DNA of 7,171 bases from Actinomycetota bacterium (GCA_015711775.1 JACVJB010000034.1:1-7171), one strand, 5' to 3'; counted from the first letter of the stretch, positions 1 to 5,637 are shown. Translations and numbers: made by a program. Notes: a model not told the origin generated them from the letters alone.

Positions 1-222
1 GTTATTGTATCTAATGATAGTGATTTGTATGAAGCCATGAGAATTGTAAAAGATGAATTAAATAAAAAAGTTGGTTTAATAATTTTATCCGGAGGTCATC
101 CATCAGTGAAATTGTTAAAATGTGCTCCTTTTAAAAGAGCAATCAGAGAAAATTTATTAAAAAGTTCTCAATTACCTAATCAAATCCCAAGTACAAATAT
201 ATATAAGCCTGTGAACTGGTAG
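1..222 (+). CDS. NYN-domain protein, C-terminal fragment (5' end outside window)
   Basis: The reading frame is open from the first base and ends at TAG 220-222, giving 73 visible residues. The fragment starts V-I-V-S-N-D-S-D-L, which resembles the late acidic motif (S-x-D-S-D) of NYN/PIN-like domains, where clustered aspartates (here D6 and D8) help bind a catalytic metal. It continues with R-I-V-K-D-E-L and V-G-L-I-I-L, then a tail with the pattern S-S-Q-L-P-N-Q-I and a final K-P-V-N-W, as in NYN proteins that end soon after the fold. Family knowledge: NYN domains are predicted RNases or RNA-processing proteins of the cytoplasm. The early catalytic Asp and the true start lie left of the window, so an intact active site cannot be confirmed. 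An internal TTG at 25 could be mistaken for a start but lies inside the domain. The gene is followed by a long AT-rich spacer and looks separately transcribed from the next gene. Confidence 0.7.
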   Translation, partial: VIVSNDSDLYEAMRIVKDELNKKVGLIILSGGHPSVKLLKCAPFKRAIRENLLKSSQLPNQIPSTNIYKPVNW

Positions 223-264
223 TATTTTATTTAGAATAAATTATAAAATTGTGATATTTTAATT

Positions 265-413
265 AATCCTTCCAAAATTTTGTTCGACTTTTCAATGCTC
301 AGGGGCACCAGGAAGCTCAATATGTAGCCTCAAATTTAATATGAATTTTCATAATTTCATTAGATTCATTAATTCCTGCCAAAATTTGTTAGATTTATCA
401 AATCTCGGGGACA
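265..413 (+). repeat. Imperfect direct repeat pair (265-308 and 371-413)
   Basis: The two segments align with a few gaps: both have C-C-A-A-A-A-(T)-T-T-T-G-T-T, then a T-rich stretch, T-C-A-A-T/A, and end in C-T-C-(A)-G-G-G-G followed by C-A-C or A-C-A. The second copy contains a perfect 6-bp stem with a 3-nt loop (391-405), and TTTGT (385-389) can pair with ACAAA (411-415) outside it. The first copy does not keep this stem. No inverted copy of the unit is visible elsewhere in the window. They could be binding sites, or the worn ends or copies of a small mobile element; neither can be shown from this window. Confidence 0.45.
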
Positions 414-418
414 AAATC

Positions 419-505
419 TTAATACTTATATTAATAATAATATACTTTTAATAATATTTACAAAAATAATTAAAAGTATTAAAATATCTTATAAAAAAGT
501 ATTAA
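419..505. repeat. Nested inverted repeat built from an AGTATTAA-type core
   Basis: An outer pair of 9-bp arms (TTAATACTT 419-427 and AAGTATTAA 497-505) encloses an inner pair of perfect 11-bp arms (ATACTTTTAAT 442-452 and ATTAAAAGTAT 469-479). AAAAGTATTAA also appears as a direct repeat at 472-482 and 495-505. The inner left arm lies just upstream of the -35 box of the candidate promoter, and the inner right arm fills the spacer in front of the -10 box. That is a typical operator position. The region is so AT-rich that some of this symmetry could be chance. Confidence 0.45.
457..485 (+). promoter_or_regulatory. Candidate sigma-70-type promoter for the first tad-like gene
   Basis: TTTACA (457-462, 5 of 6 to TTGACA) and TAAAAT (480-485, 5 of 6 to TATAAT) are separated by an optimal 17 bp. 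Transcription would begin near 492, leaving a leader of about 87 nt before the ATG at 579. The AT-rich context raises the chance of a false match, but spacing and position are good. Confidence 0.5.
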
Positions 506-578
506 TAATATTATAAATAGATTGGCGCTTCGACATTTTTACAGAACTGAATGCTTAGAAAGGATCTGACAATTAAAA

Positions 579-1541
579 ATGAAAAGTAAATTTAAAAATC
601 AAAGTGGCCAAGTCGCTATAATAGTAGGTCTAGCACTGACAGCGCTTATTGGAGCAATGGCTTATGTTATTGATACAGGATCTATATATGAATTGCGAAG
701 ATCATTTCAAGAAGTTGCTGACTCCTGCGCCCTTGCTGGCGCACAGGAATTGCCTGATGCCACAAATGCAATTCAAGTTGCACAAGAATATGCAGAAATA
801 CATGGAATTGCTTCAGAAAGTTTAACCGTTTTAATAAAAGGTACTTTTATTTCAAACGATACTATAAGCGTAACTGTTGCATACATGAATAAACCTACGT
901 TTTTTGCAGGAGTATTTGGAGTTGATTCAACAGATGTAGGAGCAGATGCAACAGCAGTGGTGGGTTCCCCTGAAGGATATAGCAATATAGTGCCTTTTGG
1001 AATATTGGAGCAAGACTGGGTTCCAGGCAATGAGTACACGTTAAAATGGGGCCCCCAGGAAGATGGACATAACCATGGAAATTTCGGGGCTCTTGCCCTT
1101 GGCGGTACAGGAGCAAATAACTATGAAAAAAATATCAGGGAAGGATACCATGGAACAATAAACATAGGTAGTGTTGTGGAAACTATTGTTGAAACTGAAC
1201 CGGGTAATATGATGGGGCCGACAGTTCGCGGAACGACTGACAGAATAAATAATTATCCTGATTATACATTTAACAATTTCTCAGAACTTACTGTATTTGA
1301 AGATGGCGTATATAAATTAACAAATAACAGGGACAGCCAGTTTGTAATTTGCCCTATTATTGACTGGATTCCATTTGGCAGAGATAATGTCAGGATACTG
1401 GGTTTTGTTCCATTTATTATAACTGGTATAAGCGGATCTGAAGTCTATGGCACATTTATAGATGAAGCTTTAATAATAACTGAAGGTAAAATTGCTGCAC
1501 TTAATGAGTATGGAATCAGAATTGTCAGATTACTGGAATAA
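579..1541 (+). CDS. TadG-like (Tad domain) envelope-anchored protein, copy 1
   Basis: This 320-residue protein has a short basic N-terminus, then N-Q-S-G-Q-V-A and a single hydrophobic segment at about residues 11-31. D-T-G-x-I-Y-E-x-R-R-S-F-Q and A-L-A-G-A follow (about 32-55). This is the pattern of the putative Flp-pilus-assembly TadE/G-like domain, whose members are membrane-anchored with most of the chain outside. The rest (about 80-320) has conserved blocks shared with copy 2: V-P-F-G-I-L, E-D-G-H-N-H-G-N-F-G, T-E-P-G-N-M-M-G-P-T and G-F-V-P-F-I-I-T-G-I-S-G. Its function is unknown; a pilus- or surface-assembly role is inferred from the N-terminal domain only. AAAGGA at 559-564 is a possible ribosome site with a long 14-nt gap. 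Oddities: Cys50 replaces the usual Ala in the A-D-A-A-A-L-A-G-A motif, and a four-residue tandem duplication (V-V-E-T/I-V-E-T, residues 199-206) is absent from copy 2. No tad ATPase, platform protein or pilin is in view. Confidence 0.75.
   Translation: MKSKFKNQSGQVAIIVGLALTALIGAMAYVIDTGSIYELRRSFQEVADSCALAGAQELPDATNAIQVAQEYAEIHGIASESLTVLIKGTFISNDTISVTVAYMNKPTFFAGVFGVDSTDVGADATAVVGSPEGYSNIVPFGILEQDWVPGNEYTLKWGPQEDGHNHGNFGALALGGTGANNYEKNIREGYHGTINIGSVVETIVETEPGNMMGPTVRGTTDRINNYPDYTFNNFSELTVFEDGVYKLTNNRDSQFVICPIIDWIPFGRDNVRILGFVPFIITGISGSEVYGTFIDEALIITEGKIAALNEYGIRIVRLLE
1008..1102 (+). repeat. 95-bp block identical to 2227-2321
   Basis: Every base of this block in the first tad-like gene matches 2227-2321 in the second, at a constant offset of 1219. 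It encodes residues 144 to about 176, including the W-x-x-G-N-E-Y and D-G-H-N-H-G-N-F-G motifs. Directly upstream the same eight residues N-I-V-P-F-G-I-L are encoded with seven synonymous differences in 24 nt. Directly downstream nearly every codon differs again. The block contains a GC palindrome (TGGGG-C-CCCCA, 1047-1057) and a short stem (GGGC 1087-1090 with GCCC 1095-1098). Confidence 0.9.
1173..1196 (+). repeat. 12-nt imperfect tandem duplication in the first tad-like gene
   Basis: Two adjacent 12-nt units (1173-1184 and 1185-1196) encode V-V-E-T then I-V-E-T and share the G-T-T/G-G-A-A-A-C-T core with small changes. The paralogue has only one such unit (V-I-D-T) at the same place, so copy 1 gained, or copy 2 lost, one in-frame repeat. 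Confidence 0.6.
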
Positions 1542-1776
1542 ATTTATTTTTAAAAAGGCGCCCCATCAGAATTTCAGCTTCATGATGCATTTTTTATGTT
1601 TTAACTATATTTAATATTATCATTAAAATCACGGCAGCTATAAATAGCGGGAATACTGATATTGAGTATTTAATGTCCAATGGAAAATAGAAATTATTTT
1701 AAGTAATTCAGTTTCAGCGTTTTTTTACCGATAAATAGTATAAAGAATAAAAAATGTTAACAGCATTTAGTTAATA

Positions 1777-2748
1777 ATGTCCATCAAACTAAAAATAATT
1801 AAAAGACGGTTAAAAAACCAAAGCGGACAGGTAGCCATAATAGTTGGTGTAATGCTGGCAGCACTTGTTGGAATGATTGCATATGTTGTTGACACGGGAA
1901 ATATATACGAGTCCCGAAGGTCTTTTCAGACTGCGGCTGATGCAGCAGCCCTTGCTGGTGCTCAGGAACTACCGGATGCCGGTGCTGCTCAGCAGGCAGC
2001 ATTTGACTATGCCCGGCTTCATGAAATTGAACCTGAAGGAGTTACAGTTTCGATTGAAAGCACTTTTGTCGCAAATGATACTATCCAAGTTACTGTGCAG
2101 GATTTGGACAAAGGTCTGTTTTTTGGAGGAATATTTGGCAAGAATTCAACTCGAGTGGGCGCAGATGCGACGGCAATAATTGGCTCACCGTCATTTCTCA
2201 ACAATATTGTTCCATTTGGTATTCTTGAGCAAGACTGGGTTCCAGGCAATGAGTACACGTTAAAATGGGGCCCCCAGGAAGATGGACATAACCATGGAAA
2301 TTTCGGGGCTCTTGCCCTTGGGGGAACCGGAGGTAACAATTACAGGAAAAATATCAGGGAGGGCTACAGCGGCAAGTTAAGCGTAGGCGCCGTTATAGAT
2401 ACTGAACCGGGCAATATGATGGGACCGACTGTCCAGGGCACAAATGACAGAATCAGTGATTATCATGATTATACTTTTAATTCTTTTGATGAGCTCACAG
2501 ATGAAGTGGATGGAAAATATGTATTAAGAGACAGCTCAGACAGCCAGTTTGTTGTTTGCCCTCTTATTGACCGGGTTCCTTTCGGAAGGAAAGAAGTCAC
2601 CATAATGGGGTTTGTCCCGTTTATAATTACAGGAATAAGCGGTTCTGAAGTATACGGCACTTTTATAGACAGAGCTCTTATTGTAACTTCAGGAAGTATT
2701 GCTCCTCTGGACGAACACGGTATTGTTGTTATAAGGCTTCAAAATTAA
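1777..2748 (+). CDS. TadG-like (Tad domain) envelope-anchored protein, copy 2
   Basis: This 323-residue paralogue of the upstream gene is roughly 60-65 percent identical by eye over the full length. The N-terminus is six residues longer and strongly basic (M-S-I-K-L-K-I-I-K-R-R), followed by N-Q-S-G-Q-V-A-I-I-V and a membrane segment at about residues 18-38. It then keeps the textbook Tad motif A-A-D-A-A-A-L-A-G-A (53-62). The external part keeps the shared blocks: E-D-G-H-N-H-G-N-F-G (168-177), T-E-P-G-N-M-M-G-P-T and the C-terminal G-F-V-P-F-I-I-T-G-I-S-G-S-E-V-Y-G-T-F-I-D. One cysteine (C261) matches C258 of copy 1. The ATG at 1777 is the only sensible start in frame, but it has no good Shine-Dalgarno sequence and no strong promoter upstream. 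It may be translated poorly or read from the transcript of copy 1, 235 bp away. It looks less AT-rich than copy 1. Function unknown; a cell-surface or pilus-associated role is inferred. Confidence 0.75.
   Translation: MSIKLKIIKRRLKNQSGQVAIIVGVMLAALVGMIAYVVDTGNIYESRRSFQTAADAAALAGAQELPDAGAAQQAAFDYARLHEIEPEGVTVSIESTFVANDTIQVTVQDLDKGLFFGGIFGKNSTRVGADATAIIGSPSFLNNIVPFGILEQDWVPGNEYTLKWGPQEDGHNHGNFGALALGGTGGNNYRKNIREGYSGKLSVGAVIDTEPGNMMGPTVQGTNDRISDYHDYTFNSFDELTDEVDGKYVLRDSSDSQFVVCPLIDRVPFGRKEVTIMGFVPFIITGISGSEVYGTFIDRALIVTSGSIAPLDEHGIVVIRLQN
2227..2321 (+). repeat. 95-bp block identical to 1008-1102
   Basis: This is the second copy of the identical tract, inside the second tad-like gene (residues 151 to about 182). 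See 1008-1102 for its boundaries and content. Confidence 0.9.
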
Positions 2749-2775
2749 TTTTTATTTCTTTAAAACAATTTTGAA
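2738..2775 (+). terminator. AT-rich inverted repeat at the end of the second tad-like gene
   Basis: TTCAAAATT (2738-2746, overlapping the last codons and stop) is the perfect reverse complement of AATTTTGAA (2767-2775), with a 20-nt T-rich loop. It is placed where a terminator would be, but the stem has few GC pairs and no T-run follows. It may simply be a 3'-end RNA hairpin, or chance. Confidence 0.25.
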
Positions 2776-2979
2776 TTACTTTCCTCAGTTAAAGTACAAT
2801 ATAGTGCCCTGGCTGTAATAAGTATTTTCATTATATATAAATCATAAAGCCTGTTTAAGCCATTGAGGTTACAAGGGATAAAAACAGAAAATTTAAAAAG
2901 TTTTTGAAACTAAAAATAATAATTTGTCTTTAGGCCAGTAACTGACTTAAAATATACAGTAAAGCTCTTCTTAAAGTGA

Positions 2980-3005
2980 ATGCAGCCATAATGGTGTGCA
3001 TTTTT
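2980..3005 (+). terminator. Possible intrinsic terminator or leader hairpin before the metallopeptidase gene
   Basis: ATGCA (2980-2984) pairs with TGCAT (2997-3001), with CCA and TGG pairing inside across small bulges, and the hairpin runs into T-T-T-T-T (3001-3005). It would end transcription coming from the tad-like genes. A weak promoter-like pair (TTGTCT 2924-2929, TAAAAT 2948-2953, spacing 18) sits upstream; if that is used, the hairpin would lie in the leader of the next gene instead. The stem is imperfect. Confidence 0.35.
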
Positions 3006-3034
3006 ATAAAAATATTATATAAAATATCAGGAAT

Positions 3035-3748
3035 ATGTATCTTTCATGCATGTATGGAAATTCTAAGATAGAATTTGAAGTAAAATACCGCAACCGGGCC
3101 ACACTGGCTATACAGATAACTGCCCCGGGAATTGTCACAGTTTTTTCTCCTGAAGGGCTATCGCCCGGCGAGATAAAAAGCAGGGTTGAAAAAAAAGCGC
3201 CATGGATAGCCAAAAAATTAATTCATTTTAAAAAACTTGGAAACCTGAAAGAAAACCGCAGGATTTCAGAAGGAGCAAAACTGCTCTATCTTGGGAAATC
3301 CTATCCGGTTGTCATAAATTATAAGAAGGGACTTAAGTGGCTTACAGCCAAATTTTCAGGAGATGCTTTTGTTTTTGATACCCCCGTACAGGACCCTGTA
3401 ATACTAAAAAAACTGGCAGAAAAATGGTATCGCAGGGATGCGGAAAAAATTATACTTCAGCGGGTTGATAAATACAGTTATAAATTTAATGTAAGCCCAC
3501 TGCAAATGAAAGTTAAAGAGCAGAAAAGAAGATGGGGCACCTGCACTTCGCAAAAAAATATATATTTTAACTGGCGTATAATAATGGCGCCCCTGAGCGT
3601 TATTGATTATGTAATAGTTCATGAACTGAGCCATCTTGTTTATCAGGACCATTCAAGGCAATTCTGGGGTTGTGTTGAAGCTGTAATGCCGGATTACAGA
3701 GAAAGAAAAAAATGGCTGAAAGAGAACGGGCTTCTGCTTGAACTGTAA
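3035..3748 (+). CDS. YgjP-like (M48/DUF45) zinc metallopeptidase domain protein
   Basis: This 237-residue cytoplasmic protein has the YgjP/WLM metallopeptidase architecture. An N-terminal beta-rich part (I-E-F-E-V-K-Y-R-N-R-A-T-L-A-I-Q-I, about 12-28) is followed by a helical region and the hallmark R-R-W-G-T-C-T-S-x-x-N-I-Y-F-N-W-R-I-I-M-A-P (about 165-186). The catalytic helix V-I-V-H-E-L-S-H-L (193-201) comes next. H196, E197 and H200 form the HExxH zinc/catalytic site, and H206 in Q-D-H-S-R-Q-F-W fits the third ligand position. All key residues are present, so it should be active. Substrate is unknown; in some bacteria relatives lie beside restriction or nuclease genes, which is not seen here. 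Start: ATG 3035 follows AGGA by only 2 nt, while ATG 3050 (residue 6) is 17 nt away, so neither is ideal; a stop at 3020-3022 excludes a longer form. It probably forms a transcript with the ABM gene 47 nt downstream. Confidence 0.85.
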   Translation: MYLSCMYGNSKIEFEVKYRNRATLAIQITAPGIVTVFSPEGLSPGEIKSRVEKKAPWIAKKLIHFKKLGNLKENRRISEGAKLLYLGKSYPVVINYKKGLKWLTAKFSGDAFVFDTPVQDPVILKKLAEKWYRRDAEKIILQRVDKYSYKFNVSPLQMKVKEQKRRWGTCTSQKNIYFNWRIIMAPLSVIDYVIVHELSHLVYQDHSRQFWGCVEAVMPDYRERKKWLKENGLLLEL

Positions 3749-3782
3749 TAAATAAAAATTAAAAATATCACTTCTTATAAAT

Positions 3783-3787
3783 GGAGG
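3783..3787 (+). promoter_or_regulatory. Strong ribosome binding site that sets the ABM start
   Basis: GGAGG lies 8 nt before ATG 3796. It overlaps an in-frame ATG at 3781, which has no ribosome site of its own. This makes 3796 the real start and removes five residues from the longest ORF. Confidence 0.85.
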
Positions 3788-3795
3788 CATATTTA

Positions 3796-4101
3796 ATGAT
3801 AATTGTAAGTGTTTACGTAAGTGTTAAACAGCAAATGACAGAAGAATTTATAAGGGCAACAAAAGAAAATGCAAAAAACAGCATAAATGAACCGGGAATA
3901 ATAAGATTTGATTTTATCCGCCAGGCAGACAGTCCTTCTGACTTTTTACTGCTTGAAGTTTATAAAAACGAAGATGCTATTTCCAGGCACAAACAGACAG
4001 CGCATTACAATAAATGGAAAAATACAGTCGAAGATATGATGTCTGTTCCAAGAAAAAGCATTAAATATACAAATATATTCCCCGATGAGGTTAACTGGTA
4101 A
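3796..4101 (+). CDS. ABM-domain protein (YgiN/LsrG-type putative quinol monooxygenase family)
   Basis: With the start set by the ribosome site, the product is 101 residues, a normal length for a single antibiotic-biosynthesis-monooxygenase (ABM) ferredoxin-like fold. Visible family landmarks are M-I-I-V-S-V-Y-V-S-V-K (strand 1), the helix with E-N-A-K-N-S-I-N-E-P-G-I-I-R-F-D (about 24-39), F-L-L-L-E-V-Y (50-56), H-K-Q-T-A-H-Y-N-K-W (65-74, with H65, H70 and W74) and the closing K-Y-T-N-I-F-P. Family members act as dimers in the cytoplasm. Some oxidise quinols, others process signalling or small aromatic molecules, so substrate cannot be assigned from sequence. It follows the metallopeptidase gene by 47 nt without a clear terminator and converges on the RRM gene. 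Confidence 0.85.
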   Translation: MIIVSVYVSVKQQMTEEFIRATKENAKNSINEPGIIRFDFIRQADSPSDFLLLEVYKNEDAISRHKQTAHYNKWKNTVEDMMSVPRKSIKYTNIFPDEVNW

Positions 4102-4125
4102 CCGGACACCGGGAAAATATTTTTT
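4102..4125. terminator. Weak hairpin and T-run between convergent genes
   Basis: CCGG (4102-4105) and CCGG (4109-4112) can form a short GC stem with a 3-nt loop right after the ABM stop codon. G-A-A-A-A-T-A and six Ts (4120-4125) follow. The near-palindrome formed by the A-run and T-run could serve the RRM gene from the other side. The stem is short and the T-run is displaced, so this is only a plausible shared terminator for the 42-bp convergent gap. Confidence 0.35.
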
Positions 4126-4143
4126 CATATAAACTGCAGGATT

Positions 4144-4500
4144 TTACCCGAATCTTTTCCTTAGTTCTTTCAGTTTTGAATTCAGATCGTCCTTTGGTCT
4201 TCTGTCATAACCGCCGCCAGAGTTTCTGTTATCCCTGGGGCTAAAGCTTCTGCTTTTCATTTCTTTTGCTTCGTTTACTACAATAACTCTGTTCTTGAAT
4301 GTGGTCTGGTTCAATTTCTCTATAGCATTTTTTGCAGATTCCTCCGTCTCCATCTCGACAAAGCCAAACCCTCTGGGTCTTCCGTCTGCGCCATTAATGA
4401 CTTTTGCGCTTACAACAGCTCCAAACTCTGCAAAAAGTGCCTGGAGTTCTTCCTCGGAAGTTGAGTATTCAAGATTTCCAACATACATTTTTTTATTCAC
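4144..4500 (-). CDS. Bacterial RRM-family RNA-binding protein
   Basis: This 118-residue protein consists of one RNA recognition motif (about 4-80) plus a charged, glycine-containing tail. RNP2 is M-Y-V-G-N-L (5-10) and RNP1 is R-G-F-G-F-V-E-M (43-50), with the aromatic RNA-stacking positions Y6, F45 and F47 all present. The tail (about 81-118) has R-S-F-S-P-R-D-N-R-N-S-G-G-G and ends in a basic helix-like K-E-L-R-K-R-F-G. This layout matches small RRM proteins of cyanobacteria and other bacteria that bind RNA, some induced by cold. Its RNA targets are unknown. The start codon is GTG (4500-4498): AGGA (complement of 4509-4512) lies 8 nt before it, while the ATG at codon 5 is 20 nt from that site. 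It appears transcribed on its own, from the 228-bp gap after metF, where I see no confident promoter. Confidence 0.9.
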   Translation of the reverse strand: MNKKMYVGNLEYSTSEEELQALFAEFGAVVSAKVINGADGRPRGFGFVEMETEESAKNAIEKLNQTTFKNRVIVVNEAKEMKSRSFSPRDNRNSGGGYDRRPKDDLNSKLKELRKRFG

Positions 4501-4508
4501 TGATCTTT

Positions 4509-4512
4509 TCCT
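4509..4512 (-). promoter_or_regulatory. Ribosome binding site deciding a GTG start for the RRM gene
   Basis: The complement of TCCT, within a longer A-A-A-G-G-A-A, lies 8 nt before GTG 4500-4498. This supports the alternative start codon over the in-frame ATG four codons later. Confidence 0.75.
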
Positions 4513-4728
4513 TTCTGTTTATAATAATCAGTTATAAGTAAACAGGGGCAAAATAATATACTTTAACTTCAAAAGGGATTAAACCTTATTAGAGGAGTTT
4601 GTAAAATGCTTTTATAGCCTATATATTATTTAAAATCCTTACTGTCCTTATTAGAATAGATGTATTTTAACTTAATTAAACATAAAGTTCAAATTTTTGT
4701 CGGAAAACCTTAACCATAATCATTGTCT

Positions 4729-5637
4729 TTAAATGCCAAGGTTTTTAATCAGTGCCGGTACGTGCTTTTCCCACCCTAGAGCCTGTATATGAACACCGGC
4801 ACAGAAAGGTTTAATTCTGGTAATCAAATCTGTAAGTATTTCAAGACACATTGATACCTTATCGCTGGTTCCTGCCATTTTATCTATTATTTTTTTCGGC
4901 ACAAAAATACCGGGCACATTTTTATTCATGTAATTTGCCATTTTTTCTGATTTAAGAAGAATCACACCGGCCATCACCGGTGTTTTTATTCCAAGTTTTC
5001 CAATTTTTTCCATAAATTTTTCAACTACATTTTCATCAAAAACAGCCTGGGTCTGGAAAAATTCTGCGCCTGCATCTATCTTTTTCTGCATTTTTATAAT
5101 CTGAAGATTTAAAGAAGATTCAGTATCTGCGCCGGGATTAACAACGGCGCCTTTAAAAAATGCTGGTTTACCCTTTAACTCATTGCCGACAAGATCAAAT
5201 CCTTCTTCAAGTTTGCTGATTGTATAAAGCAGTGAAACAGAGTCAAGATCATAAACAGGTTTTGCCTGGGGATGATCACCCACTGTTGTATGGTCGCCTG
5301 TAAGCGAAAGAACATTTCTTACGCCTAAGGCATATGCGCTTAGCAGGTCTGACTGAAGCGCAAGCCTGTTTCTGTCCCTGCACGTAACCTGAAAAACAGG
5401 GTCATGTCCCATATCTTTTAAAAAATGGCAAGTCACCATCGAGCCAAGCCGCATTACTGAGCTTTGTAAATCAGTTACATTTATTCCGTGCACCAGGTTT
5501 TTAAGCATTTCCCCGATTTCAAAAATCTCATTTGTGTCAGTGCCTTTAGGCGGGCCAATTTCACAGGTTACTGCAAAAACTTTTTTGCTTATAGCTTCTT
5601 TTAAAGTCGGTCTGTCATGTTTTATCTCTTCAGCCAT
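4729..5637 (-). CDS. metF: Methylenetetrahydrofolate reductase, short form
   Basis: This 302-residue TIM-barrel flavoprotein would interconvert 5,10-methylene- and 5-methyl-tetrahydrofolate, feeding methionine synthesis or the methyl branch of the Wood-Ljungdahl pathway. Landmarks include C-E-I-G-P-P-K-G with the conserved catalytic-type Glu at E26, V-T-D-L-Q-S-S (about 54-60), F-Q-V-T-C-R-D-R-N-R (82-91), V-L-S-L-T-G-D-H (109-116, D115 at the conserved FAD-proximal Asp position) and F-F-Q-T-Q-A-V-F-D (substrate-side motif). The N-terminus is of the kind seen in anaerobes rather than the E. coli form, and the length shows there is no C-terminal regulatory or zinc domain. The start is ATG 5637 with GGAGG (complement of 5642-5646) 4 nt upstream. 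It is the last gene after trkH-trkA (50-nt gap, no terminator seen). No other folate or CO dehydrogenase genes are in view, so the pathway role is inferred. Confidence 0.9.
   Translation of the reverse strand: MAEEIKHDRPTLKEAISKKVFAVTCEIGPPKGTDTNEIFEIGEMLKNLVHGINVTDLQSSVMRLGSMVTCHFLKDMGHDPVFQVTCRDRNRLALQSDLLSAYALGVRNVLSLTGDHTTVGDHPQAKPVYDLDSVSLLYTISKLEEGFDLVGNELKGKPAFFKGAVVNPGADTESSLNLQIIKMQKKIDAGAEFFQTQAVFDENVVEKFMEKIGKLGIKTPVMAGVILLKSEKMANYMNKNVPGIFVPKKIIDKMAGTSDKVSMCLEILTDLITRIKPFCAGVHIQALGWEKHVPALIKNLGI

Larger units (their letters stand above)
223..578. other. 356-bp AT-rich intergenic region
   Basis: This stretch has no credible ORF and no RNA gene that I recognise. It holds an imperfect direct repeat (about 265-308 and 371-413), a small perfect hairpin inside the second copy (A-G-A-T-T-T 391-396 with A-A-A-T-C-T 400-405), a nested inverted repeat (419-505), a candidate promoter (457-485) and a Shine-Dalgarno-like AAAGGA (559-564). 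No clear terminator follows the NYN gene. The extreme AT bias compared with the genes around it fits regulatory DNA, or the eroded remains of an inserted element. Confidence 0.6.

Noticed and set aside
773..1116. Minus-strand open frames opposite the first tad-like gene, with a counterpart at 2019-2339
   Set aside because: They mirror each other only because the plus-strand paralogues are similar. They have no ribosome site and no recognisable domain, and they lie fully inside strong plus-strand genes.
1537..1548. Perfect 12-bp palindrome AATAAATTTATT over the stop of the first tad-like gene, considered as a terminator
   Set aside because: It has no loop and no GC pairs, and the short Ts after it are followed by A-rich DNA. 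It is better explained by base composition.
1652..1670. Small stem AATACT/AGTATT between the two tad-like genes
   Set aside because: Six AT-rich base pairs with a 7-nt loop and no T-run are too weak to call a terminator or RNA element.
2846..2880. Possible c-di-GMP-I riboswitch pieces (A-A-A-G-C-C and G-G-T-T-A-C)
   Set aside because: Only isolated short words match. The A-C-A-G-G-G-C-A-A-A-C-C and paired-stem elements of the motif are absent and the spacing is wrong.
3781..3795. In-frame ATG at 3781 giving a five-residue longer ABM protein
   Set aside because: The GGAGG ribosome site overlaps this codon and is spaced correctly for ATG 3796, so the longer form is not credible.
4584..4655. 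Ten-base direct repeat CCTTATTAGA (4584-4593 and 4646-4655) upstream of the RRM gene
   Set aside because: There are only two short copies in AT-rich DNA with no link to a promoter; chance is a sufficient explanation.
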